From: Prevotella sp.
Lineage (GTDB): Bacteria; Bacteroidota; Bacteroidia; Bacteroidales; Bacteroidaceae
Direction of reading: 5' to 3'
Length of the DNA stretch: 59,178 nt
Assembly (NCBI GenBank): GCA_017478025.1
Contig: JAFVGZ010000009.1
Location: 1-59,178, forward strand
The translations under genes and the position numbers were made by a program. The notes under the pieces were generated by a model, which was given only the letters and a program-made list of their open reading frames with translations, did no database searches and had not been told where the DNA came from. Of this stretch, positions 8,528 to 17,900 are shown in pieces (position 1 is the stretch's first letter; the number at the start of each line of letters is the position of its first letter).

Positions 8528-9577
8528 TTATGTGTTTAGATTTCCCTGCCATCCCTGTGCTTTCAGCTCAAACTCAGTGCCGTCACGGGCTACAAGCATC
8601 AGTCCCAGCTCAGGTTTTGTGATATGTCCTATCACTTTTATGCTATCCATAGCCTGCAGTTTCTCGTTGTCTCCAATGGGACAGGTAAATACCAACTCGT
8701 AGTCTTCACCTCCATTCAGAGCACAGGTGGTGACATTCATATTCATTTCCTCAGCCATTACTGCTGTCTGATAGTCTATGGGTAGGAACTTTTCAAATAT
8801 GCGGCATCCTTTGCCAGACTGTTCGCAGATGTGATGTAGCTCTGACGACAGTCCATCAGAGATGTCCATCATTGCTGTGGGATGGATGCCCTCCTTGCGT
8901 AGTTGCTCTATGATGTCACCGCGTGCCTCTGTCTGTAGTTGCCGTTGGATGAGGTATTCCTTGCCTGCGAAGTCTGGATTCCACGGAGTCTCAGGCTTGA
9001 TGAGACCCTCTTTCAACTGCTGATAATAGACGCTTTTCTCTCTTTCCAACAGTTGCAGGCCCATATATGCGGCGCCAAGATCACCTGACACGCATATCAG
9101 GTCCGTTTCTTTTGCGCCGCTACGGTAGATGATATCCTCTTTCTTTGCCTCTCCGATACATGTTATGCTTATTGCCAGTCCTGTCAGAGACGAGGTCGTA
9201 TCACCGCCTACGATGTCAACATTCCACTTATCACAGGCCATGCGCAGTCCAGCATAGAAGTCCTCAAGGTCTTCTACGACAAAGCGTTTAGACAGTGCAA
9301 TGCTTACGAGCATCTGCTTTGGAGTACCGTTCATGGCAAAGATGTCACTGATATTTACCATTGCTGACTTGTATCCCAGGTGCTTCATGTCCATGTATGT
9401 CAGGTCAAAATGCACTCCTTCCATCAGCATGTCTGTTGTCACGAGGGTCTCCGTGTCACTGTTGTGCAACACGGCACAGTCATCACCGATACCGGTGACG
9501 GTGGATGAGTTTCGCGGTTTTATGTCTTTTGTCAGGTGAGTGATGAGTCCGAACTCACCGAGCTTTGATATATTCAT
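8528..9577 (-). CDS. thiL: Thiamine-monophosphate kinase
   Basis: A 349-residue member of the PurM/ThiL superfamily that phosphorylates thiamine monophosphate to the diphosphate cofactor in the cytoplasm. Family landmarks appear in order: FGLITHLTK, GIGDDCAVL, TTDMLMEGVHFDL, GYKSAMVNISDIFAMNG (Mg-ATP site), DIVGGDTTSS, MMDISDGLSSELHHIC and NGGEDYELVFT. Length is slightly above E. coli ThiL (about 325) because of an insertion near residues 180-215. It lies 28 bp downstream of the purine nucleoside phosphorylase gene on the same strand. Confidence 0.93.
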   Translation of the reverse strand: MNISKLGEFGLITHLTKDIKPRNSSTVTGIGDDCAVLHNSDTETLVTTDMLMEGVHFDLTYMDMKHLGYKSAMVNISDIFAMNGTPKQMLVSIALSKRFVVEDLEDFYAGLRMACDKWNVDIVGGDTTSSLTGLAISITCIGEAKKEDIIYRSGAKETDLICVSGDLGAAYMGLQLLEREKSVYYQQLKEGLIKPETPWNPDFAGKEYLIQRQLQTEARGDIIEQLRKEGIHPTAMMDISDGLSSELHHICEQSGKGCRIFEKFLPIDYQTAVMAEEMNMNVTTCALNGGEDYELVFTCPIGDNEKLQAMDSIKVIGHITKPELGLMLVARDGTEFELKAQGWQGNLNT

Positions 9578-9605
9578 ATACTAATATAAAATAAGGTGTG
9601 TGGCT

Positions 9606-10415
9606 TTAGCATCGTGCCACCATTTCCCTAATCAATTTTGTCATTCTTGGCTGTACGCTGTTAGCTGCTTCCGTCACCTCTTCGTGAGTCGCTTCTGTCG
9701 GCACGTCGCTCAGCCCTATGTTGGTAATTATGCTGATTCCGAATACTCTGATTCCGCAATGACGCGCCACAATCACCTCTGGTACAGTGCTCATACCCAC
9801 CGCATCAGCGCCCCACATGTGAAAAGCCCGATATTCTGCAGGCGTTTCGTAGCTTGGACCTTGCAGTCCGAGGTACACTCCGTGCTGCAGTTTTATGTCG
9901 TTATCACGCGCTATATCATCAGCCAGAGTTATCAATGTTCTGTCATAGGCCTCGTGCATATCTGGAAATCGGGGACCTGTGGGCATGTTTTTTCCACGAA
10001 GAGGGTTCTCGGGGAAAAAGTTTATGTGGTCGGTGATAACCATCATGTCGCCCACTCTGAAGTCTTTGTTGGCTCCACCTGCGGCATTGCTGACGAAGAG
10101 TGTTTTGATTCCCAGTTCATACATTACTCGGATAGGGAATGTTACCTCCTGCATAGTGTATCCTTCATAGTAGTGGAACCGTCCCTTCATCGCAAGCACG
10201 CACTTGCCTCCGAGCTTCCCCATGATGAGTCTGCCATCGTGTCCCTCAACGGTAGAAATCGGAAAATGGGGAATATCCTTGTATGGCATTTCCCATGTTT
10301 CGTCTATCTCGTCAGCCAGATTGCCAAGCCCGGAGCCTAATATAACGGCAACGGAGGGCGTATCAGGCATGCGCTCCTTAATCCATTGTGCTGTTTCGGC
10401 TATTTTGCTGTACAT
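9606..10415 (-). CDS. Purine nucleoside phosphorylase (trimeric PNP I type)
   Basis: A 269-residue enzyme of nucleoside salvage that phosphorolyses purine nucleosides to free base and ribose-1-phosphate. Motifs of the trimeric PNP family are VILGSGLGNLADEI (phosphate loop), GRFHYYEGY, LFVSNAAGGANKDF, GLQGPSYETPAEYRA and GMSTVPEVIVARHCG. The length equals the family norm. The start at 10415 lies 38 bp inside the 3' end of lpxK in another frame; the N-terminus MYSKIAETAQWIKERM looks like the expected first helix, so the overlap appears genuine. Confidence 0.93.
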   Translation of the reverse strand: MYSKIAETAQWIKERMPDTPSVAVILGSGLGNLADEIDETWEMPYKDIPHFPISTVEGHDGRLIMGKLGGKCVLAMKGRFHYYEGYTMQEVTFPIRVMYELGIKTLFVSNAAGGANKDFRVGDMMVITDHINFFPENPLRGKNMPTGPRFPDMHEAYDRTLITLADDIARDNDIKLQHGVYLGLQGPSYETPAEYRAFHMWGADAVGMSTVPEVIVARHCGIRVFGISIITNIGLSDVPTEATHEEVTEAANSVQPRMTKLIREMVARC

Positions 10416-11472
10416 AGTTTATTATGGTTTGGTTAAAATCCTCCTCACCGTCCTCAAGGAAGACTACGCGTATCGGCAGGTAATTGATGTTGCGTCTCAC
10501 GTCTCTCGACAGACCGTTCAGGTTTTCCAACCGTGTTGCATCCTTCTCCGTTGTGATGATAATAGAGGGCTTCGGTATCATTTTGTAGGCCATATTGATG
10601 GCCTCCACGTCTGATTTCGTAAAGTCATGGTGATCATCAAAGTGCATTGGAGTGATGGATTTGCAGCGGCCTTTGAGGTCTGTCATAAGTTGCTCAGGAG
10701 ATGCAATACCCGTTATGAGAAGTACATTGGGTAGCATTTCTTTGGTTGCGATAGTGCGCCCTTCAACGAATACTGGCTGCAATGCGCCGTATTCTATTGT
10801 CGTGAAGAACAGTTTCTGGAACGGCATCAGTTTCATAGCTCTCTGCAGCACACGGTAATCCATCGGTTTCAGGTCCGTTGGACATTTTGTTATAATCACG
10901 ATGTCCGCTCTGTCCTTTCCCTTACAAGGCTCTCGTAACCGCCCGGCAGGCAGCAATTCGTCATATACAATCAGTCTGTGGTAGTCCACCAACAGTATAT
11001 TCTTTCCCGGTTTTACGTACCGGTGTTGGAACGCATCGTCCAGCAATATCACCTCCGTGTCCTTCGTAGCAGGATTGCTGAGCAGCATGTCTATACCGTG
11101 ACAGCGGTCACTATCTACTGCCACCTTGACATTCGGAAACTTCTTCAGCATCTGATAGGGTTCATCTCCTATCTGCGGCATTGTCGAGTGCTGGTCTGCC
11201 AACAAGAATCCTTTGCTCTTCCTTTTGTATCCCCGACTGAGCACTGCTACTTTGAACATGCTGCGCAGCAACGATATGAGGTACTCCACATGGGGTGTCT
11301 TCCCTGAACCGCCCACAGTGATATTCCCCACCGAAATGATGGGAATATCGTATGTTCTCGTCTTCAGTAGCCACTGCTCGTCAAACAAAAAGTTGCGTAT
11401 CCCTATTCCGATGCCGTATAGCCAGGATAGGGGTTTGAGCCAATGGTTTATTTTGATGAAGTCGCCTTCCAC
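10378..11472 (-). CDS. lpxK: Tetraacyldisaccharide 4'-kinase
   Basis: A 364-residue membrane-associated lipid A kinase. The N-terminal NHWLKPLSWLYGIGIGIRN is the family's membrane-anchoring segment, the P-loop is VGNITVGGSGKTP, and LSRGYKRKSKG, GDEPYQML, VDSDRC and LLDDAFQHRYV follow. It phosphorylates the 4' position of the lipid A disaccharide on the inner leaflet. The last residues (QQNSRNSTMD) extend over the start of the PNP gene by 38 bp. It sits 21 bp downstream of sppA, so co-transcription from the sppA promoter is likely. Confidence 0.94.
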   Translation of the reverse strand: MEGDFIKINHWLKPLSWLYGIGIGIRNFLFDEQWLLKTRTYDIPIISVGNITVGGSGKTPHVEYLISLLRSMFKVAVLSRGYKRKSKGFLLADQHSTMPQIGDEPYQMLKKFPNVKVAVDSDRCHGIDMLLSNPATKDTEVILLDDAFQHRYVKPGKNILLVDYHRLIVYDELLPAGRLREPCKGKDRADIVIITKCPTDLKPMDYRVLQRAMKLMPFQKLFFTTIEYGALQPVFVEGRTIATKEMLPNVLLITGIASPEQLMTDLKGRCKSITPMHFDDHHDFTKSDVEAINMAYKMIPKPSIIITTEKDATRLENLNGLSRDVRRNINYLPIRVVFLEDGEEDFNQTIINYVQQNSRNSTMD

Positions 11473-11493
11473 TGTGAGTGTTACGGTTCTTTG

Positions 11494-13290
11494 TTAGTTC
11501 GTCTTTTCGTTTATATTGATGTACTCACATCTTGCCTGTATTGGGTTCTGAGTCTCCAGACTCTTGATGATGTAGAATGGTTCATACAGTGTTCCGAGCG
11601 TGGCCTTCATCTGTTCGTCCAGATTGTTGCCGTTTCCTGTTGCCTTTTCCATCAGTTGTTCAATCAGTGTCGGTGGAGTAGGGTAGGCCTTTGTGATATA
11701 GTTCTTTACTTTTGCCAGTTCTGCGGCCTTTTTTATGGCCTCTGGCATGCCTCCTATCTCGTCCACCAGTTTCAGCCTCATGGCATCACCGGCTATCCAC
11801 ACCCGACCCTCGGCAATCTCTTTCACTTTGGCAATAGGCATCTTTCTGCCGTCGCTCACACGTTTGCAGAATAGCTCATAACCTCGGTTTATGTATTGCC
11901 TTAGCAGGGCTTCCTCTTCTGCGTCAAAGGGCCGTGCCGTCTGCAGCAGTGACATGTCAGCGTGTTTATTGGTCTTGACATTGTCAAATGTAAGCCCCAG
12001 TTTCTCTTTGTACAGTCGTGTCATGTCGGGGAACACGCCGAATATGCCTATGCTGCCGGTGATTGTCGTGGGTTGTGCTACTATCCATGACGCTGGCGCA
12101 GAGAGATAGTATGCTCCGCTGGCAGCTGCCCCGCTCATGGAGATTACCACGGGTTTCTTTTCCTTCAACATTGCTACGGAGTGCCATATCTCCTCCGATG
12201 CGAAACTGTCGCCGCCTCCGCTATTGATGCGTATCACCACAGCCTTCACGTCATCGTCTTTTGCCAACTCGTCAAGGTCTTTGACCATGCTCTTGCTTAC
12301 TATGCTCTGCCCGCCTGAAAATAGCAGCCCGGCCTCGGCATTTTGCACGATACTGCCTTCTGCATAGTATATAGCAATCTTGTCATCAGTACTGGAATCC
12401 ATGTCGCTGCGTACCTTCGTGGCAAGCTCAGAGCATGTTATTTGTTTTATTTCCTCGTCAGCATCTTGCTTCAGCAGTTTCTTTATCTCTGCCTTCACCT
12501 CGTTGGCGTACATTGTTTTGTCTATGAGGCGTTGCTTTATCAACTGTGCAGCCGGCTGTGCCATTGTTACATTGTCGGCATAGGCATTTACGCTGTCTTT
12601 GCTGATGCCGCGGCTTTTGCCTATCTCCGTTGCTACGGTTGTCCACAGACTGCTGACATATCGTGTCACCTGCTCGCGGTTAGCATCGCTCATCTTGCTT
12701 TCTGTATATTGCTCAGTGGCACTCTTGTATGTGCCCACTTTGATGACAGTCATCTTCACCCCGAACTTCTCCAGCAGATCCTTTACGTACATCGGCTGTG
12801 CTGCGAGTCCGTGAATGTCCAGTGTACCCTCAGGGTTCATCCACACTTTGTCTGCTGCCGAGCAAACGTAGTATGTTCCCTGCGTGTAGCTGTCGCCATA
12901 GGATACTATCCATTTCTTGCTTGTCTTGAAGCGCAGCAGCGCATTGCGAATCTCTCGCAGAGCACTATAGTCAGACAGCATCAGGCCCGATTCCACATAG
13001 ATGCCCTTTATATTTGGCTCCTTTGCTGCTGCATCAATGGCTATGACGATGTCATCCACACCCTGAGAAGACGGTGTAACCCCCATCATCCGGTTGACAT
13101 CATCACCTCCAACGTGCTCCACAATGTCGCCGTTGAGTTTCACTACAAGCACACTTCCATCTCTGATATCGGTGCTGTCACTCGTTGCTGCCACACCCGC
13201 AATGACGGCAAAACAAATTACCGTGAAAATACAGAATGTAATCAGTAAACCGACTACTGTGGCACAAACATATTTCAGAAATTGCTTCAT
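11494..13290 (-). CDS. sppA: Signal peptide peptidase SppA, 67-kDa type
   Basis: A 598-residue inner-membrane serine protease that degrades cleaved signal peptides. After MKQFLKYV comes one hydrophobic segment (about residues 9-35), then two tandem SppA/S49 domains. The N-terminal domain carries the likely catalytic lysine in KVGTYKSATEQYTE, and the C-terminal domain has INSGGGDSFASEEIW and the serine loop SMSGAAASGAYYLSAP, giving the Ser-Lys dyad of the long form. The frame is open 11 codons further upstream (13323), but the -7 box TAACTTTG lies at 13312-13319, inside that extension, so ATG 13290 is preferred. It heads the minus-strand run. Confidence 0.9.
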   Translation of the reverse strand: MKQFLKYVCATVVGLLITFCIFTVICFAVIAGVAATSDSTDIRDGSVLVVKLNGDIVEHVGGDDVNRMMGVTPSSQGVDDIVIAIDAAAKEPNIKGIYVESGLMLSDYSALREIRNALLRFKTSKKWIVSYGDSYTQGTYYVCSAADKVWMNPEGTLDIHGLAAQPMYVKDLLEKFGVKMTVIKVGTYKSATEQYTESKMSDANREQVTRYVSSLWTTVATEIGKSRGISKDSVNAYADNVTMAQPAAQLIKQRLIDKTMYANEVKAEIKKLLKQDADEEIKQITCSELATKVRSDMDSSTDDKIAIYYAEGSIVQNAEAGLLFSGGQSIVSKSMVKDLDELAKDDDVKAVVIRINSGGGDSFASEEIWHSVAMLKEKKPVVISMSGAAASGAYYLSAPASWIVAQPTTITGSIGIFGVFPDMTRLYKEKLGLTFDNVKTNKHADMSLLQTARPFDAEEEALLRQYINRGYELFCKRVSDGRKMPIAKVKEIAEGRVWIAGDAMRLKLVDEIGGMPEAIKKAAELAKVKNYITKAYPTPPTLIEQLMEKATGNGNNLDEQMKATLGTLYEPFYIIKSLETQNPIQARCEYININEKTN

Positions 13291-13311
13291 TACAAAAATG
13301 TCAATTTGCGG

Positions 13312-13343
13312 CAAAGTTAGCAAAAAAAATAATCAAAACCAAA
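13312..13343 (-). promoter_or_regulatory. Promoter of the sppA-glmM run
   Basis: On the minus strand TTTG (13343-13340) and TAACTTTG (13319-13312) are 20 bp apart, a near-perfect Bacteroidota promoter. The -7 box ends 21 bp before the ATG at 13290, so the leader is very short. Confidence 0.65.
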
Positions 13344-13413
13344 TGTTTTCCTTTTTATTTATAAATAAGGTGAAAAAAAGTAGGTGGCGTCGTCATCAGA
13401 AAAAGAAAACTTT

Positions 13414-13421
13414 TAACTTTG
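13414..13421 (+). promoter_or_regulatory. -7 box (TAACTTTG) before the CE12 esterase gene
   Basis: A consensus TAACTTTG lies 32 bp before ATG 13454. No TTTG is found at the expected -33 distance, so the promoter may be weak or activator-dependent. It is divergent from the sppA promoter, with about 70 bp between the two -33 areas. Confidence 0.4.
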
Positions 13422-13453
13422 CATAGCGCAATTATGCGTATTTTGCTAAAACG

Positions 13454-14704
13454 ATGTCTATGAAAGAAATACAACCTATACAGAAATGCCGCATTTCTCC
13501 CCAGTTGAGAGTGTGTGCAATGGTCCTGCTCTTGTGCTGTTTTTGTTTCTCCGCAAGCGCCCAGCGGTATGATTTTTCCAAGCAACGTCTCTCATACCCC
13601 TACTACCTCTCTGTCCCTGTGACTGACGGTAATTATCGTGTCACCGTTGTGGTGGGCAGTAAGAAGCATGCTGGTGAGACCTGCCTGCGTGCAGAGAATC
13701 GTCGCCTCATGGAGCACAAGGTGCTGACGCGTAAGGGAGAGATGAAGACATGCTCCTTCTTGGTCAACAAACGCAGTGTCAATATCCCCGCTTATGATTT
13801 CGGTGGCAAGCAGAAAGCAGCCTCCGTTGTAAAGATTAAGCCTGGTGAGGTTGGCTCATTCTCGTGGGATGACAGTCTGACGATAGAGGTTAATGGTGGT
13901 AATCCATGCGTACAGAGCATAACGATAGAGCCCGACACCACTGCCGTATCTCTCTTTCTTTGTGGCAATAGTACCGTTGTTGACCAGGGTCGTGAGCCCT
14001 GGGCATCATGGGGACAGATGTTCCCGGTGTGGTTCAGTGATAAGGTATGTGTCGCCAATTACGGTGAGAGCGGTCTGACGGCAAATACTTTCATTGCACA
14101 GAACCGTTTGGAGAAAATCCTCTCATGCATGAAGTCCGGTGACTATGTGTTCTGTGAGTTCGGACATAATGATGAGAAGGAAAAGGGACCCGGCACAGGA
14201 GCCTGGTATCACTACACCGTCAACCTGAAGAAATTCGTGGATATGGTACGTGAGAAGGGTGGCAACATCATCTTTTGTACTCCCACAGTGCGCCGCTTCT
14301 TTGAGAAGGACGGCACTCTGCGCAATACTCACGGCGACTTCCCTGCTGCTATGCGTGCTGTGGCAGAGCGCGAGAATGTACCGCTCATAGACCTTAATGC
14401 CATGACCAAGGTGCTCTTTGAGGCAATGGGAGTGGAAGGTTCCAAGCACCTCCTTGTGCACTATCCTCTCGGCTCATTCACTTGGCAGGATAGGGAGTTC
14501 GCTGACAATACCCATTTCAATCCCTTTGGAGCCTACGAGGTGTCAAAATGCATTGTGATGGGACTCAAGGAGCTTCAGTCTCCTTTGACGCAGTATCTGC
14601 GTCCGGGTTGGCAGGATTTCTCGCCTTCACAGCCTGATGATTGGCAACAGTTCTATTGGCCTCAGTCCATCTATCACGACTCTACTAAGCCTGACGGAAA
14701 CTGA
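13454..14704 (+). CDS. Rhamnogalacturonan acetylesterase (CE12-type SGNH hydrolase)
   Basis: A 416-residue secreted esterase. A signal peptide lies around residues 18-36 (VCAMVLLLCCFCFSASAQ); a second ATG at 13460 is also possible. Residues about 40-160 form a beta-rich N-terminal domain seen in Bacteroidota CE12 proteins. The SGNH core follows: block I GNSTVVDQG with the nucleophile S173, block II glycine in NYGESG, block III GHND (N239), and block V DNTHF (D351, H354). The family removes acetyl groups from galacturonate in rhamnogalacturonan-I, which opens the polymer to lyases. It lies just upstream of a PL11-type lyase, so the context supports the substrate. Confidence 0.87.
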   Translation: MSMKEIQPIQKCRISPQLRVCAMVLLLCCFCFSASAQRYDFSKQRLSYPYYLSVPVTDGNYRVTVVVGSKKHAGETCLRAENRRLMEHKVLTRKGEMKTCSFLVNKRSVNIPAYDFGGKQKAASVVKIKPGEVGSFSWDDSLTIEVNGGNPCVQSITIEPDTTAVSLFLCGNSTVVDQGREPWASWGQMFPVWFSDKVCVANYGESGLTANTFIAQNRLEKILSCMKSGDYVFCEFGHNDEKEKGPGTGAWYHYTVNLKKFVDMVREKGGNIIFCTPTVRRFFEKDGTLRNTHGDFPAAMRAVAERENVPLIDLNAMTKVLFEAMGVEGSKHLLVHYPLGSFTWQDREFADNTHFNPFGAYEVSKCIVMGLKELQSPLTQYLRPGWQDFSPSQPDDWQQFYWPQSIYHDSTKPDGN

Positions 14705-14821
14705 TTTATAATGCATAATTCAACATTCTCAAGTAGATAAACGCCCAGCTCTGGACTTTCCTCGCCTGAGTACCGCAGAAGATAAGCAATGTGTGAAGAG
14801 AGTTTAAAGCCGAGTAAGATG

Positions 14822-14883
14822 ATTACCAAAGGCTGGTAAACTGATTACCAAGGCTTGGTAACTCAATTACCAACGCTTGGTAA
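14822..14883. repeat. Array of three 18-bp palindromes, 22-bp period
   Basis: Units at 14822-14839, 14844-14861 and 14866-14883, with 4-base spacers ACTG and CTCA. The middle unit is ATTACCAAGGCTTGGTAA (arms TTACCAAG/CTTGGTAA around one G). The first unit reads ATTACCAAAGGCTGGTAA; the third has CGC at the centre. The first 40 bases are identical to the start of the array at 45943. Confidence 0.9.
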
Positions 14884-14904
14884 TGTTTCAGAACCACTCC
14901 GATT

Positions 14905-14930
14905 GGCACTCTGTGACGCTTGCATAACAC
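14905..14930 (+). repeat. Dispersed intergenic element, copy 2 (partial)
   Basis: GGCACTCTGTGACGCTTGCA followed by TAACAC matches the right half of the element at 5769-5800. Confidence 0.45.
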
Positions 14931-14997
14931 CGTGAAGCAAGAATTCATAGCGCATAATTTCTAAACAAAAGAACATTCAATAATAACTAACAGAAAC

Positions 14998-17900
14998 ATG
15001 AAAGTAAAACATCTATTCACCTTCCTGCTATTGGCGATGATGTCGCTCTCGGCAGGAGCTCAGCGTGTCACAGACAAGCTGACCCGTGGTTTGGTGGCTA
15101 TTCCGTCCAATGACAAAGATGGTGTTGACGGATCTTATGGCACCTATTCCGCAGGTATGTTTGTCAGCTGGCGTAAGTTGCCTGCAGATTATTATGACAC
15201 GAAGTACAATCTCTATCGCAATGGAACGAAGCTCAACAGCGAGCCATTGAGCGTTTGTAATTACCAGGATACCGAAGGTACAGCAACCAGTACCTATAAG
15301 GTGATACCTGTTGTTAAAGGCACGGAACGCGCGGATTTGGCTTCTGCTGAAGTGAAGCCTTGGTCGCACATGTACTGGGATATTCCGGTTAAGCCTGTTG
15401 TCAACCGTAACGGTGCCGACGTAGATGGGCAGTACTCGTTGAATGACTGCTCTGTAGCAGACGTTGACGGTGACGGTGAAATGGAGTTCGTTGTTAAGCG
15501 TCGTAATGATAGCGGGCTGAATGTGGCTGGCAATACAACAACCTTCAACCTGCATGAGTGCTACAAGATGGACGGCACTCGTCTGTGGTGGATTGATATG
15601 GGCCCCAACATGATGGCTGGTCCTGATGAGCAGTTTGACCTGATACTGTATGACTGGGACGGTGATGGCAAGGCTGAGGCACTTATGCGTGGTGCGGATA
15701 ACATGATTATCCATACGGCAACAGGTAAGACTATCAAAATCGGCAACATGGACTACTATGCTCCCCGTGATGAATATACCAAGGAAGGTAACGAATATCT
15801 TTTATATATAAATGGTACAACCGGTGAGCCTTATGGATGGGATGGTTCAGATAACTGGACTCCAATGGCTTATCCGCTTCCACGCTATGAGCAGGGTGAG
15901 AGTAACTACGCGACTGTATGGGGCACCAGTGACACAGGTCACCGCGCATGCAAGCACTATTTCGGTGCGCCGTATCTTGATGGCCGTAACCCAAGTATCT
16001 TCCTTGGTCGTGGCTGTTACACCCGCCATAAGTTCTGCGCACTGAATGTAAATCCTACCACTCACGAGTTGACTCAGATATGGCGCTGGAACTGCTATGA
16101 CTCTCGTTCACCTTGGTTTGGCAACGGCTTCCACAACTTTGCCATTGCCGATGTTGATATGGACGGTCGTGACGAGATTGTTTTCGGTTCTATGATAATT
16201 GATGACAACGGCTACGGCCTCTCTACCACCGGCTTCGGTCATGGTGATGCCCAGCATTGCGGTGACCTTGACCCATACCGCTGGGGACTGGAGCAGTTTG
16301 TCTGTCTTGAGAGTTCTACTGTGCCTGGCATAGCCTATACTGACGGCATGACTTCCACGCTGCGTTATACTACCGGCTCAGGTGGCGACAATGGACGTTG
16401 TATGGCAGGTAACTTCCAGAATACCTATCCTGGTGCTATCGGCAATACCTTCGGCTATGATGTCATCAGTCTTGTGGCCGACAAGAACATTACTGGCATG
16501 AACATGTCCAACGATGACTATATGAATATGCGCATATACTGGGATGGTGATCTGCTCGATGAGTTTATGGATTCACCGGGAGCCCAGGAGCGCTCACCTT
16601 ATGTGTATAAGGCACCGGGACAAAAAGAGGTCGGTACCAACAGATCATATACGAACAGTCGCTGCTGGGGCGGTTATGGTAATCTTAATAATTCATCAAA
16701 GAACAACCCCAGTTTCTTAGGTGATATTATTGGTGACTGGCGTGAGGAACTTGTTATACGTCAGGGAAATAGCTCTCTTCGCATCTATATGTCCAACTAT
16801 CCTTCTCCACATGCTATAACCTCTCTGTGGTATGACCACGAGTATCGCAACGGCATGACATGGCAGTGTGTAGGCTATAACCAGCCTCCTCACCCCAGCT
16901 TCTTCCTCGGAGAGATGGAGGGCATCACCAATGAGCCACCGGCCAACACGCTTGAGGGCCGTACTGAGGTGACCGGCTCTATCAGTGGGGGTGACCAGTT
17001 GATTATCTCCGGTTATGAGGACAAGACTGTCAGCGTTCAGGATGGCGCTGCTCCTAACGTGCTTTACGTAAATGCACCTGCACTTGTGGCAGGCAGCGGT
17101 TCACAGCAAGCCACCAGCTCTACACCTAAGCTGCCCGAGCAAACAGTGACCACCTACACCACAACGCTGACCGGCGGTGCCTTTGGTGGTGCCATGCGTC
17201 TGGTGAAGCAGGGTGAGGGCGTCCTTGTACTGCCTAATGTTACAGAGAAGCACACAGGAGCTACCGATGTGTGGAACGGTACGTTACAGTTCGACGGCAC
17301 ATTCGAGTCCAGCCCTCTGTGGCTCAATCGTCACACCAAGCTTATCAGTGACGGCGGCAAGTTCCTGGCAGGCCTGAAGGCTGATTATAATGCTTCTATA
17401 TTCCCCGGCGGACAGGGCAAGGTAGGCAACATCACCACTTCAACTCTTGAGATGGGCTTCGGTTCACGCATCGTCTTTGACTTCGCTAATGGTTCCTTTG
17501 ACCAGGTTAATGCCAACGCCCTTATGGTAGAGGCAAAGACAGATTTGGTGTGGATAGAGTATGGTCCTCGCTACAAGGCACCGGTATTGCAGTTCGAGGG
17601 AGCAAGCAATATTGAGGCAGGCACTTACGACCTTGGTACTATAGGAAAGGTAGAGGGTGACATCTCCCAGATTGTCCTTGAGGGCTTTGAAGCCACTAAG
17701 AAAGTTTCTCTGGCTTACAACGACGGTAAGTTGCAGTTGGTGGTAGAAGGCACGCGCGATGCAGGCACGGTGCAGTGGAATGGTACGGCAAGCGAGAGTG
17801 AGTGGCAGGAGGCTGTCAGTGAGACCTTCCTCATGGATGGAGCACCTACCTATTCAGCGAAGGGTGACCATGTGATATTCAATGATAATGCCGCAAACCC

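Larger units (their letters stand above)
14705..14997. other. Intergenic region upstream of the PL11 lyase gene
   Basis: No gene is seen. It holds an AT-rich motif copy (14707-14722), three 18-bp palindromes with 22-bp period (14822-14883), and a copy of the dispersed element (14905-14930). No TAnnTTTG box was found. Confidence 0.5.

Noticed and set aside
9600-10340. Open frame on the plus strand (246 codons)
   Set aside because: It lies opposite the purine nucleoside phosphorylase gene, whose motifs are all intact.
12343-13248. Long open frame on the plus strand (301 codons)
   Set aside because: It lies opposite the well-supported sppA gene, has a Cys/His/Leu-rich composition and no domain; it is an antisense shadow.
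14822-14883. Possible CRISPR array
   Set aside because: Spacing units are only 4 bases, repeats are palindromes of 18 bp, and there are no variable spacers or cas genes.
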